Origin: Blattamonas nauphoetae
Taxonomy: Eukaryota > Preaxostyla > Oxymonadida
Reading direction: 5' to 3'
Assembly: GCA_033064195.1 (NCBI GenBank)
Contig: JARBJD010000154.1
Coordinates: 62,001-126,000 of the forward strand
DNA: 64,000 nucleotides
The notes below the pieces were generated by a model. The model was not told the DNA's origin. It worked only from the letters and a program-made list of their open reading frames with translations, and did no database searches. This document shows, piece after piece, positions 40,501 to 48,702 of this stretch; the first letter of the stretch is position 1, and every line of letters starts with the position of its first letter. The translations under genes and the position numbers were made by a program.

Positions 40501-43044
40501 GACGACTTCAGACTGTCCCGAGTTCAGAAGAAAGAGTGGTTCTGCTTGGCGAGGGACGAGAGGTTCGGGGGCATCGGTGTCCAGCTGGTCGGAATCGAGT
40601 CCGAGGTTGATGTCTGTGAACGGGTCGTAGTTCGTCGGGAAGAGTGAGTTCTCAGCCGTGCTCCTTCCGACGGTGCGAACGAGTCCGGCATTGACGCCTT
40701 TCTTGCTGAGGCTGCGCTCCTGCCGTGCGTTTGTGACAAAGTCCGAATACTTCTGGTTGTTCTTCTTTTTCTGCTCGACAGCCTCCAGAACAGAATTGGC
40801 CTGCGCGTTGTTTGATCCCATGCTGGTCGACCTGACATATTCGCGCGCAGCGTTTTTGTGTCTGTCGACAGTCTGTGCGTGTACATCCCCCCACAGCTGC
40901 TTGCGAGTGGAGACGTCGGCTGTTCGTGGTGCGCCTTGTGTGAGTGTTTGGAGGTTGACTGGCGAGTTGGAGACTTGGCGCGTCCGCGTCTGTGCGCTGA
41001 CTGGGTTTTGGAGATATTGGAAGTCTTCCCTTGTTCGGAGGGTGCCGGCAGGGGCGGATCTTTTCCTTTGGAAGTCGGAAGGGTTCGAGACAGTCACACC
41101 GCCCGACTGAACAAGGTTGGTCTTTGCCATCGCCTTCCGCTTCAGCACCATCGCCTGCCCAGACGACAGATCCTTTGCGGAGGGGGCGACGACTGCCCGC
41201 ATCGACCTTCCGCGACTTGTCTGGGCCATCGGAGGGTTGATGAGCTCGTCAACGAGCTCCGAAGCGGGGACAGGAGTGATCGTGTTTCCTCTGACGTGGA
41301 TGGGGATGACACTGGCTCCTCCTGAAAGCGAGAGTTTGAGTGTTGACTCGTGTGTCCCGAGCTGCGTCGGCTTGTACGAGACCAGAACCTCGATGGTTTT
41401 GGAAGGGAGGAGCTTGCCCGACGAGGGCGAGACAGAAAAGAAGGGGATCTTCGCGAACGAGTACGACACAGCCAGGTCCTCGTTGAAGTTTGTGATCTGC
41501 AGAACGTCGTCGAGGTGGTCGTTGAGGAAGCAGTCTCCAAAATCGATGTTCATTTTGTCGACTGTTGTGTTGGGGGTGATCACCCTGCCGGTGAGGGTGA
41601 GGGACAGCTTCTGCCCCGTTTCGGGAATCTCGACGAGCATCTGTTCGCTCACGTTCTCCCCTTCGAGCCGTTCCTGATGAGCAAACCCGAACGTGTTGTT
41701 CAGCGGAGGCGGGGCAAACGTGCACGTGATTTCTGTGTTTTTGTTGGAGTCGAGCGAGCCCATCATCTGACTCATCTTGAAGAACGTCTTCCCGTGCCGC
41801 TCGCTGATGAGGCTCTTGATGCGCGGGTTGGACGTGGACGAGCTGACGTTCTCGGTCGGCGTGAGGGGCGGCTCTTCCGTCCTCTGCGATGGCGAATTTG
41901 GCGTCTGAGAACGCGCCCGGGTGGGTTTCACAGGAGGCTTTCGAGATGCTTTGGGACGGCGGTTTTTGGGTTGGAGAGGATCGTTTGTGGATTGCTGGAG
42001 AGTCTTGCTGTCAGCGTCAGATGGGAAGGCGGGTGGAGTTGTGATGATCGGAGTGATATTTTTGGATTGAGGGGAAAGAGAGAACTGGCATGCGTTTGGG
42101 CCGTGGTTGGTGAGGACGATCTTCATGTTTCGTTGCTCGTGATAGAATATGGTCCCGAAATCGAGCGTTTCGATGTGGTGTGAGGGTCGTTCCGCAAGGC
42201 ACACATCGAGAAACTGTTGAACGGCAAGGGCTTGGACAGTAACAGACTTGGATGGGTCGCTGGAGAGACAATCACAGTCTATTGTCTGATGTAGACTGGT
42301 TGGTTTCTTCGTGAAATACTCAACACGAATTCGCATTGCTGAGACTGGCTTGTGTGTGGAAGTAGTCATTCTTGTTGATGATCCAACATCACCGATCGAA
42401 TGAGTATAATCATTTGTTCGGAATCCAATTTCTGCCTGTTTTCCAACACTCTTTAGAGTTTGCGTAATTGCTTGCTCAGCATCACCTGATTCCGCATATG
42501 CAAGTAGTAATCGTCCTTCATCATCCAATGGAAGTAGTTGTCCTTGAGAAGGAGTGAATTTAAGTCCACTATCCTGTGGAACGTTGAAGTGAAATTCTCC
42601 AGGGCGACTTCCTGCGTTCCAGATGCGAATATAGCGAACATGAGGAACACCAACTTGAATTTCTCGAAAGTCTAAAAAGGAATCGAATCTGATATCAGCG
42701 ATAGGAGCATGAGTGAAGACAGAAATTTGAGCAATTGATTCTGCCGATGAAGATTTCAGTGACACATCATCGGAAAACAAAATAATTGAATCTTCCAGAT
42801 TTTTCACATCAGTACAGTTGAATGAAACAGTGGTTGTAAATGTTAGCCCAGGAGCAATGATGATTTGCTCTGAGAAACGAGCAACTGAAAATGCAGGATT
42901 GGAGGGGCGTCCAAGCTTGATTCGTTTGGGTAGAAGAGAGATATTGCGAATCGACACGTCTAGAATGTAGACATTCCCAGATTGAATGTCATTAAAGTGG
43001 ATCTCGGGAGGTGAAATTTCAAACACGTTGGTCATCGCGATCAA
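31570..43044 (-). CDS. CFAP47: CFAP47-like ciliary protein (ASH/MSP repeats and CH domain)
   Basis: A single frame of 3824 residues, without introns. The N-terminus (FEISPPEIHFNDIQ) begins a long series of ASH/MSP-type immunoglobulin-like repeats, recognised by recurring IDFG and VRN/ITN motifs (IDFGDCFLNDHL, IDFGRVTVYSK, IDFGEVIVGN). A calponin-homology domain lies at about residues 2300-2410 (LLLKWLSYHFYRSG, FASDLSDGVVLLNVINV), after an Ala/Thr-rich linker. This order, ASH repeats, CH, more repeats, is that of CFAP47, a protein of motile cilia; the human protein is 3187 residues. Hydin is also ASH-rich but has a different CH position. The gene has no introns, unlike its neighbours. Confidence 0.82.
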   Translation of the reverse strand: MIAMTNVFEISPPEIHFNDIQSGNVYILDVSIRNISLLPKRIKLGRPSNPAFSVARFSEQIIIAPGLTFTTTVSFNCTDVKNLEDSIILFSDDVSLKSSSAESIAQISVFTHAPIADIRFDSFLDFREIQVGVPHVRYIRIWNAGSRPGEFHFNVPQDSGLKFTPSQGQLLPLDDEGRLLLAYAESGDAEQAITQTLKSVGKQAEIGFRTNDYTHSIGDVGSSTRMTTSTHKPVSAMRIRVEYFTKKPTSLHQTIDCDCLSSDPSKSVTVQALAVQQFLDVCLAERPSHHIETLDFGTIFYHEQRNMKIVLTNHGPNACQFSLSPQSKNITPIITTPPAFPSDADSKTLQQSTNDPLQPKNRRPKASRKPPVKPTRARSQTPNSPSQRTEEPPLTPTENVSSSTSNPRIKSLISERHGKTFFKMSQMMGSLDSNKNTEITCTFAPPPLNNTFGFAHQERLEGENVSEQMLVEIPETGQKLSLTLTGRVITPNTTVDKMNIDFGDCFLNDHLDDVLQITNFNEDLAVSYSFAKIPFFSVSPSSGKLLPSKTIEVLVSYKPTQLGTHESTLKLSLSGGASVIPIHVRGNTITPVPASELVDELINPPMAQTSRGRSMRAVVAPSAKDLSSGQAMVLKRKAMAKTNLVQSGGVTVSNPSDFQRKRSAPAGTLRTREDFQYLQNPVSAQTRTRQVSNSPVNLQTLTQGAPRTADVSTRKQLWGDVHAQTVDRHKNAAREYVRSTSMGSNNAQANSVLEAVEQKKKNNQKYSDFVTNARQERSLSKKGVNAGLVRTVGRSTAENSLFPTNYDPFTDINLGLDSDQLDTDAPEPLVPRQAEPLFLLNSGQSEVVMKPKIRSQLSDTNTLVKHKYKPNATTAIEQKEVRAQLNPNEISLISIGTRHIDFGRVTVYSKSARSLNISNDITANIQATLVITNPELSLSSPASQIIPPGAMAGFDIIFTSDNAQNFTGQIIVQINGNNLFNVTIAADIIPISLELPVNEVFLSFSSSNISRCVSETFNITNPGNHPANFHWEMDQTALLGNSSTDARVVQLPPASVIMHGSYIKEGEGIQTDLLVPVPLETLLAEQTTIEDTDLSIMSTVNTGPSHFKPPAIQSKTAQKLSPTDIRTLKCDCFFITPQMGTVPPYGTVPVTITFDPTSAAVPQPNYLTYCYMHVDGGGDKNLRIIGEVSEGRAEFVEKQIDFGAFAVGSEITKHATLKNQSKSNVCFFVEKTDPSLSVVPLTGTIPIGGQILLAVTINSSSSRKIVEKITVSIRGGVQQSVSVVAEALEPNVEIGEPSIDFGEVIVGNSRRRRLTLTNTGSIAAILYADLSEYPDFRIVKRDVKMESRAQANSETSRTSQRNASLQNDFGVPDGVRHLSQFEITQARGAETEDNQVIPIAPSSIPVDIRRAIQRRMGRLTQAKKVAEQKHSMQFGTQDLGMRDAHADLGDTEFGSSTVEEEQKKNQFPFKTKPTKNDAWGKWNGVGAFDNFHRPLQGLVDLLGTHSETVLMDAFSQPQLQSEEGQAPPKNIRGMFATNPNASVSRDDAQREPRIVEDRSDRDSSQRNVSKQRAPSRTGVNATPMSKQTLTIDTENDENEGLTSYLLKIQPNSTLMCELEYTADILAHDFVLYLFLSATQSASTTHALSRQITAKGVPARLSVSPRQIDFGARTISTLAKPLHKLSVTLVNTEHSPLKWRIDASNIPEIQEDIFQVTPSEGTLANGQEDEFIVSFFPKEEAEYKLSIPLFLNDEKSEYCDITVTALGIKQQLVFEPKELFLQPVPLGFTSRSRLLIRNVGYDLTDVQAQLPGDPALTPLKVVFLEGQQLTLNKQTIVVDVSMMSRKPVTFSNHIVFFDSFANPFKVLVHAVADNDVLSTTGFLFANHRILRSMQDTFDGTPYIKEDALAVEREQKALVKKASQAQDSSDITAIAPSPEPQTNVEGSSRPPFLAPAYAGSFSLPYYPSSLNKVLLRFLNTSFLASRISAWPESMIEQFGQPLWEVLEDILGEKIQGRLLAEIMQTMTMTGNTTHAAPPVSSVIRTPMSPSKQPVTPTARNRDTQRISLPQTMSSQRGLGRTQAKNQLPPPIEDDSVKDRPIVHTERLQAILSHYTAILAFIRSYGGGVSELRPEYFLKWADYARFVADVYVSSRFHYPVPDVNEILFAVQKSQETKETFAVVSNIAWTTLLLQIIKLFVLSKVTLKRFKALPGIFKEEKQKEAPTDAAVPATPSKKRSASAGRTTATATRTPTIAKTAAAVTRTPTKQVPKSPARQPTQATGLNPDQLISQKALSLVSSSTTYSVAEVLLLKWLSYHFYRSGARKPYCVSNFASDLSDGVVLLNVINVHCPFLHLKKHDPCRTEAERTKNAATILGAMKQLGIETIVQESDIVHPDPRVMILVVYSLFQILPYFIPQTKIEIPAASGVTKTKVIELQNPSQRTLQYTVKLEGSAEFVLQTPHVTLESPNPGSVTVTVSPRFSNPIKATLLFIPKNEGGGQVHPIAMQLVTKVLNPTPSATYSVTTPLYGCAYCEVKVRNPFPNECVLTTKVSVIETQPEEPPPAPTTAAKTSTPGGTPKLLGTPKTQSGPVQSRTGSRATLQEHSPAQKQQVQHDTIKLAEKADFCPFRLNTQQLTLTSGATGTIQVQFQPISVGVHRCRVMFRDEDQGEFTVEIEGISTIPAPSESFIIIGQADTASQQEIIFPAKNRRLEAVKAENSQLEKALFPLLPTPGNSLTYQVESTSPFFSIPKELQIVLEQPQGLKKALSTADGQKTDTSGGRVRLPFSFRPKQAGEYMCRVVLKSALDLRIFDIKGIAQSPGMEATIDLQTIARKPVSQEIPITNPTLTEWVMKCTLTPTSGSAGAGNQAVFTGPSELKINPRSTAMYKLVFAPKKAVNATCDLAIVNTVQSSSSTPSTAADKFSFHIRGVADDPPADGHIEVDTVARVEQKRKIVVPMANPGHINKYRVVCDVPSCSGEGTFSVYPPTETSNPPLPSTPSKNPVAAFNRVSPTKLKSDSKISTSQPTPALSSYPSAQAHSNEYELTILSTHAGVEEGTLMFITDEEEVIWYTIKITSTAPKVEEKVNLRTQVRKPIALDLRLFNPSETESIVFTVKMRGMGLTGPPSFHLDPLDEDVYTLIYAPVFPTPIPEGVENEEDKFGELGFIAFSNDIAGEFLYELHLTCDDIEPVTIPPFECELGMSSMVTLSVTNPMPIPLQLEGQSSNPLVFSIAPLSAQHQRTLVNFDRKEIESVHQTVDSHMTIARVDALNLLGLQNKIVVQPSQTVNFICKFSPSQIDVEEAAMIKITSRDGGEWKWNVTGKGLAPTLLPPVDVVAQVQESSSKIVSFTNPFAYPLLATLTLKVESTQADLLQPNSNPSGLNSSPHSSRFTPATSPTSNTPNRPDADQFSQTRLSKQAGFFQILLKQIRNVRVEARSALQVPILFSPQYLLTTVCQLTVTAIADPASTVAQESPFTDENPLVWTQPIIGTAEMFFPQLPINSLPGATDQTKDTGSSPQAQTASTVREGKTKSGYTSLSIVGQAGEETEKTFVLPLSGLVITRKALFSFVQRCAVNQTFPIPNYFMEYFNEIESSKKRENMDSEGNPAKKEAESGDMSEEDWKAFYEILSSILTISIDSEDEHLIDELTISSPIAPPPNIPALTTTPILPISLTFKPLIFCHRTRVNLIINRSPTVGGGRWRYTIWTTANNAPDSIAGDITITSLVNQRAEATIEIVSSAHKSQPFHCLFRSGASPEFSLTPRDGFFDANGRALVTLIFAPVRYGSTRSCFVTVSTASKQWMYSVKGELPPYVPPSGQSKVGSYRN

Positions 43045-43320
43045 GCCCCTGACATCGGTACAGTTATGACAATTTTAAAGTTGAGTGCATGAAACCACGA
43101 TAGACTGTGATAGATTCAACAGTTAACATGAAATGAGTATGGATGCAGGGAAAAAATGAGAATGAAACGCCTTTGGGAAGAGACTGCTGAGAACGCATCT
43201 AATAACGACGTTAAAGTTGCTGGTTAAAACAGCATTCAACAGAAAGTCTTCCTGTAGTGAAGGTATTCTGTATTTCATCATTGGGATCGAGAAAATGGGA
43301 GATGTTCATGCCAATTTCTA

Positions 43321-43591
43321 TCACGAATAATCCAGTAGGACGGAGAGGGCTACCCGATGAAGAACAGCGGTCGTGACAGTGGGAGAATCATCTTTCGAAA
43401 CTTCGTCGATGCATCGTGCGATAATATCTTGAAAAACGACAGTTCCGGGAGAAAAATGACGTACCATCAATAAACGTTGTTAAGAGTTTTGAGGCAAGTT
43501 CGGCAGCGTCTTTGGAGTATTTGCTATCAGGTGCATATCGTGTCATTAACAAATCAATAATTTGGACGGGGAGAATGGAGTCTGACGTCAT
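43321..43591 (-). CDS. CENPX: CENP-X / MHF2 histone-fold protein
   Basis: Two exons with a 37-nt intron at 43428-43464 encode 77 residues. The protein reads ILPVQIIDLLM, then AAELASKLLTTFIDDIIA, and ends in VALSVLLDYS, which follows the human CENP-X layout (short N-terminus, histone fold, VLPQLLLDF-type end) at nearly the same length (81). CENP-X pairs with CENP-S at kinetochores and with FANCM in DNA repair. The CENP-S partner is not in the window. The first 42 residues alone would look like a meaningless small ORF. It is divergent from the PHD gene with a 60-bp gap. Confidence 0.72.
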
Positions 43592-43651
43592 GAATCTTTG
43601 TTAAGGGCAGGGACATCACCCGACCACTCCATACTATCGGAGCAACTAGCG
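43592..43651. promoter_or_regulatory. 60-bp divergent spacer of CENP-X and PHD genes
   Basis: The start codons are 60 bp apart on opposite strands, which suggests a shared promoter. No known motif is evident. Confidence 0.4.
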
Positions 43652-45583
43652 ATGAGTGGGAGTGCGGATCCGGTATGATCTTGTTTTTTGGGTATTTATC
43701 CCTGATTTCGAGTCCTATCTCGTTTTCACTCCATTTTTCAACCTTCCCAATTTCAAAACTGAAATTGTCAATCTCTTCAGTCTTTCACTTAATCACGAGT
43801 TCATCATCTCTTCTTCCTCAGGGCAAATCCCAAATTAATTTTGACCTCCTCGATGATGAAGTACCGGAAGATCGTTGCTCTTTTCATTTGTCTTGAGATA
43901 TCTCTGCTTCTACACTTTTTTCATGACCTCGGTTGCGATCAATGACCCATTTAAACAAGATAGAACAGAATTGTACAATTTGTGGGCAGCCAATGATAGA
44001 AGAAGAAAATCCTGTTGTCCTCTGCGATGGGTGTTCAACGGCTGTTCACGCATTTTGCTATGCTATCTCGAGTGAAGATCTTGAGAAGGATACATGGTTG
44101 TGCAAACCATGCAGGTTTGTTGATCAGTTTCCAGAAGATCCAATCTAGTCTCGAGGTCCCCCCTCGAAATGGTGATACTCCCAACGAACAACGACGATGC
44201 TCGCTTTGTACCCATGTTGGAGGGGCCATGAGCCTAACAACTAAAAACACATTTGTCCATACCTCTTGTGTTCTGTACTCGCAAAAAGTCTGTTCATGCT
44301 TAACTTTCAGACATTTTCAGGCTTTTTTTCGGGATAGACGAGCAGATATCTCCAAAATGGATATTAATAAGCATGTTTTCACGCATATCACTGCGCCAGA
44401 AAACAAGAAATGCTGTCTCTGCAAATCACCTGATGGTTGCTTCACTCAGTGTGTCTATCCAGGTTGCATGAATAAATTACATATCCATTGTACTGTTCGT
44501 GGTATTATTTTAACATTTTCTTCACAATAATCATCCTCAATTTCAAATCAAAGCACGACTCCATCTCTCTCTCCTCCCAACTCCAACAACATCTCTCGAC
44601 TTCCCCCAAACATTCACATGTATATTTTGCCCGACACATTGGACAGAGATGAATCAAGACGGCACATGGAGGATGATCGGGCGAAAAGGACGCATGAGTG
44701 TGTTTCGAGAGAGACAAGCAACTGAAGAAGAAAAAATTCAACGCAAATATGTCGACACACAATCTCCCGATGATTCTGATGCTGAAAAAGAAGAGAAAGT
44801 CATACCAATCGTGAATCTGTCCAACCTTTACCCAGGATCTCTCCCTGTTGAAGATGTCGGGCCACTACGTGACCTCGCTCTGTCTTGTTTGTTTTTTTGG
44901 TTGATTATGTTCCTTTATCCATTTTTGTCGCTTCTATGCCACCAGCCACGACTCGGAGGACACTTCAGTATAAAGATTATCCAAGCGGAAGGAAGGCGCT
45001 CTCCGAGTGCCTTTTTGGAAGAGCATTCCCCCCGTCGAAGAAAGCGAAAGGGGAACTGAGACAATCATCGATTGACCAGTACTTCCTCAATCCCGACACC
45101 GTTCTGAAGGATTTGGGGATGGACGAGAGCGACGATGAGAAGCCGAAGCACCGCAGGCACACCAAGACGAAAGTGCTCGACGACGACGACCCTTCGTTTG
45201 AAGGACACTCGGCGAATTCGGATGATGACCAGAAACTCGAACAGCTCGACGCAGACGAGGACGAGTCTGAAGAGTGGGGCGACGCTCTCTCCCCTCCCAC
45301 CCACACTCCCCTCAAACAGAAGCACCAGCATCACCACAAACCGTCGGCGTCTGAAATAGCTGCCTCGTCGATGGGCATCAAGCCACGTGTTCGGCAGAAT
45401 CCGCTGTGGAAGGACAACGCCAACCTCGTCTCGAATGTCTTTGGTTCCTTCGGATCCGGATCTGGGCATCCTTCATCTCAAGCCCAGCCTAGCGGACTCC
45501 CAGCTTCTCAGGCCACCAATTCAAACACAGCACTGCCATTCAACTCAACAGCATCGCGCTACCCAACACTGATTCCAATGTGA
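43652..45583 (+). CDS. PHD / extended-PHD (JADE/BRPF-like) protein with PIP box
   Basis: Seven exons sum to 502 codons; introns 43673-43821 (149 nt), 43861-43959, 44115-44148, 44288-44320, 44502-44553 and 44887-44945. The second acceptor could instead be at 43968. PHD1 (CTICGQPM, VVLCDGC, WLCKPC) is followed by an extended PHD: RRCSLC, VHTSC, KKCCLCKS, CMNKLHIHC and FCPTHW. This is the PHD-zinc knuckle-PHD array of JADE, BRPF and AF10 proteins, which read histone tails and scaffold acetyltransferases. After it, QSSIDQYF fits the PCNA-binding PIP box (QxxIxxYF). The C-terminus is acidic and Ser-rich. AATAAA stands 7 bases after the stop. EPL-like domains are not seen. Confidence 0.75.
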
Positions 45584-45826
45584 TTGCAGAATAAAACTCG
45601 TTGATTTCACTCTCATCACTCACTTCCCGTTCACCTTTCATTTCTACCCATTTCCCGATTGTCGTCTTTGTTGAGAACAGAAATAATTCTAAGCAAGTAA
45701 ACAGAACTGGGTGCAAATGCTTCTCTTTGAAAAAGAATGAGTTCTCTAACAAGTATGGAACATCAAAGGGCTGTGAGTGTGCAGTTGGCAAGAGGGGACA
45801 GCAGAGTTCGTGTCAACCCGAGGTGC

Positions 45827-48457
45827 CTAGCCAGTGTTTCGCATTCCAGCTGCAATTCCCGAAATTGTGATCATCAACGCTCGCTGCAGTGTGCGCGACT
45901 GAGTCTTGCTGTTCCGTGTCCGCGTGAGGAGCTCGATCTGGAGGAGGTTGAGGGGGTCGGTGGAGAGCGTCCGCATGGCAATGTTGGGGCTGCTCTGCCG
46001 ACACACGGATGGCGTGGTGTGGATCTGGTCCACCGTCGAGATGTCTTGTTGCAGAGTCTCCCGCAGCATTTGACCAAATCCACGCAGCGACTCGTCGACG
46101 AGGTGCTCGTCGTAACATTTTGCGATTTTTGTGTTGGCCTTTGCGTAGACCATCTCCAAGATGCTGATGAAGGACGTGAAGAAGGGCCACTCCTCCCTCA
46201 TCTCCCGCAGCAGGTCCATCTTGCCCTCGTCGATCACCCTCCGCATGGCTGTGCCTGCCCCCAGCCACGCAGGAAGGAGGAGTCTGTTCTGTGTCCACCC
46301 AAACACCCACGGGATGGCATGGAGCGACTCGACGTCTTCCTGCGCGGAGTATTTGAAGGGGCGGGAGCTGAGAGGGAGCACGGCCAGCTCGGTGACGGGT
46401 GTCGTCTGGTAGAAGTACGGGACGAACGAGGGGTGTTCGTAGACAACGCTTTGGTACTCGTCCTGCGAGTACTCTGCCATGTCGTCCAGAATCGAGCGCC
46501 ACTCCTGCTTCGGCACAGGCGGGGGGATGAGGTTGGCCTCCAGAATCCCTTCCGAGTAGAGCGAGAACGTCCTGATGGCCACTTCCGGCGTGCCGAGCTT
46601 GAACCGCATCATCTCGCCCTGCTCGGTCACTCGCAATCCGTTCCTCAGCGTGCCGGGCGGCTGCGAGAAGAGGGCAAACTTGGCTGGCCCCCCTCCTCGC
46701 CCGACTGTCCCTCCCCGGCCATGGCACAGCTTGAGCTGGACGTTGTGCTCCGAACACACTTTGAGCAAGTCTTCCTGAGCGCAGTATTGTGCCCAGCTCG
46801 CAGCGAGGGAGCCGGCGTCCTTTGACGAGTCGGAGTAGTCGATCATGACCATCTGGCGGCCGCCGATCTTGTTGCGGTACCACTCGACCTGGAGGAGCTG
46901 GCTGATGATGTTGGCAGCGTTGCGAAGGTCGTCGATGGGCTCGAAGAGGGGCGTGACGGGGAGGAAGTACGGGCACTCCAGCTCGCGCAGGAGGAGATGC
47001 ACAGCGAGGACGTCGGAGGCGGCGTGGGTGGCGGAGACGATGTATGTTGGGATGACGCCCTCGCCAGTCTCGCTGATCACACGCATCGTGTCGAGCACTT
47101 CCTGCGTCTGCTGCGATGGATTCCAGTTGTAGGGAAGGAGAGGGCGGTTGGAGTTCAACTCGGAAATCAGGAATTCCATTCGTTCTGCCTCGGACCATTC
47201 GGAGTAATCGCCGAGGCCGACAAAGCGTGTGATTTCGGAGAGGGCTTCCGTGTGGACCCTGCGGTGCTGTCGGATGTCTGTCTGCATCAGAGTCATTCCA
47301 AAGCACTTCACTCGTCGCATCGTATCCAAAAGCTTGCCGCGAGCAGTGATTTCCAGCCCACAGTCAACCAGCGAGCGATAGCATTCCATGAGAGGCTCCC
47401 ACAGCTGCGTGGCTTCCAGAATAATGTCACTTGGGATCTCGGTGGGCTCCCCACGGAGCTGGGCCTCAAAATATGTTATGGTGTGGCCCAGTTTCGCTCG
47501 GACTTGGCGCATCAGTTCGCGATACGGTTCTTGGACGTCGTAGTCGCCAATATACTCCCGAAAACTGTCGGTGCACTTCCACATCGACATCTCCCACACA
47601 AGCACGTCGAAGTCGTCGGCGAAGAGGCGGGCGGCAGCGAGGCGGTTCTCCAAGAGAATCTCGCGTGTGGCGACAGCAGTCACGCTTGTGTTCCCATCAC
47701 GATCTCCACCCATCCACGAAGAGAAGGAGATGGGGCTGAAGTCAACAGGAAGGCACATGTCAAGGCAGTCTTGGACTTGCAGGTCGAGTCTTCTGAGGTA
47801 ATCCGGAACAGCCGTCCAAAGGGAATTGGTCACAAGTTCCACTCCCCACTTAGCTTCTTCATTTGGTGTCGGGCGGAACTGCCTGATCTTGTTCGTGTAC
47901 CAATACTGGGAGATGAGATGTCTGAGTCGTTCGATGATCGGCCGTTTCCGGTTGTCCGGAAGGTCGGAATGGTCCAACTGAGAGAGACAGGAATCAACCT
48001 GAAGCAAATTGTTGTTAAGAGACTGGCGGTTGACTTCCGTTGGATGGGCAGTCAAGACCAAGTTGATGGAGAGTCGACAGAGTGTGGCAAGAATTGCAGT
48101 ATCTGCAATTCCTCTCTTCTGTAACATATGATAAGTTTCTGTAAAATTGACTGGGTCTGTGGCTCCGGGAGAATTGGGTGAAATACTGTGGTATTGCTCG
48201 ACTGTGTTTATCAGATTCATGTACTGGCTCAGAGCTCGTGTAACTGGAAGAAACTCTTCATCTTTGAGATTCTGGAGAGTTTCGATGAGATTTTGCTGAG
48301 CCGAGAAGTCGCCATCTTGAATTGAGCCTGACAGACGCTTGATTGTGTTCACCAAGTACAGGATGTTTGGTCCTTCCGTCTGTTCAATGGTTTCATCAAG
48401 CATCTTGCTCAATATTTGGATGTCATTTGGGAGAGTAGTATCTTCAACACAGTTCAT
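45827..48457 (-). CDS. ppc: Phosphoenolpyruvate carboxylase, bacterial type
   Basis: It fixes bicarbonate onto PEP to give oxaloacetate. A single 876-residue frame without introns holds all hallmarks: VLTAHPTE with the catalytic His at position 138, FSSWMGGDRDGN, DYSDSSKDAG with the Lys at about 546, HGRGGTVGRGGGP with the catalytic arginines, and the terminal MRNTG. These positions match E. coli PEPC (His138, Lys546). No N-terminal extension with a phosphorylation serine is seen. Given its neighbours are mostly spliced, a bacterial or archaeal origin by transfer is plausible. In an anaerobe it would feed oxaloacetate/malate metabolism. Confidence 0.95.
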   Translation of the reverse strand: MNCVEDTTLPNDIQILSKMLDETIEQTEGPNILYLVNTIKRLSGSIQDGDFSAQQNLIETLQNLKDEEFLPVTRALSQYMNLINTVEQYHSISPNSPGATDPVNFTETYHMLQKRGIADTAILATLCRLSINLVLTAHPTEVNRQSLNNNLLQVDSCLSQLDHSDLPDNRKRPIIERLRHLISQYWYTNKIRQFRPTPNEEAKWGVELVTNSLWTAVPDYLRRLDLQVQDCLDMCLPVDFSPISFSSWMGGDRDGNTSVTAVATREILLENRLAAARLFADDFDVLVWEMSMWKCTDSFREYIGDYDVQEPYRELMRQVRAKLGHTITYFEAQLRGEPTEIPSDIILEATQLWEPLMECYRSLVDCGLEITARGKLLDTMRRVKCFGMTLMQTDIRQHRRVHTEALSEITRFVGLGDYSEWSEAERMEFLISELNSNRPLLPYNWNPSQQTQEVLDTMRVISETGEGVIPTYIVSATHAASDVLAVHLLLRELECPYFLPVTPLFEPIDDLRNAANIISQLLQVEWYRNKIGGRQMVMIDYSDSSKDAGSLAASWAQYCAQEDLLKVCSEHNVQLKLCHGRGGTVGRGGGPAKFALFSQPPGTLRNGLRVTEQGEMMRFKLGTPEVAIRTFSLYSEGILEANLIPPPVPKQEWRSILDDMAEYSQDEYQSVVYEHPSFVPYFYQTTPVTELAVLPLSSRPFKYSAQEDVESLHAIPWVFGWTQNRLLLPAWLGAGTAMRRVIDEGKMDLLREMREEWPFFTSFISILEMVYAKANTKIAKCYDEHLVDESLRGFGQMLRETLQQDISTVDQIHTTPSVCRQSSPNIAMRTLSTDPLNLLQIELLTRTRNSKTQSRTLQRALMITISGIAAGMRNTG

Positions 48458-48702
48458 CGGAATTGTTGAATACGTAAAACACTGTTAGATGAATGAAGAA
48501 ATGTTGTGCCAGATCGACCAATCGAATGGCTTCGCAAACTACTTAGCCGATCTCTGTTTCTCATCCCGTCCAAATTATGGAAAAAACAACAAAAAGTGTT
48601 AAAAAACGTGTCATTCAGCCCCCTGTTTGATTCTCATCATCACGATTCATTCTCAATTCATGTTTATAGACAAAGAATGTAAGAATTCAAGAGAATAATG
48701 CT

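Noticed and set aside
45737-48124. Plus-strand frames of 362 and 375 residues
   Set aside because: Antisense to PEP carboxylase, whose every motif is intact on the other strand.
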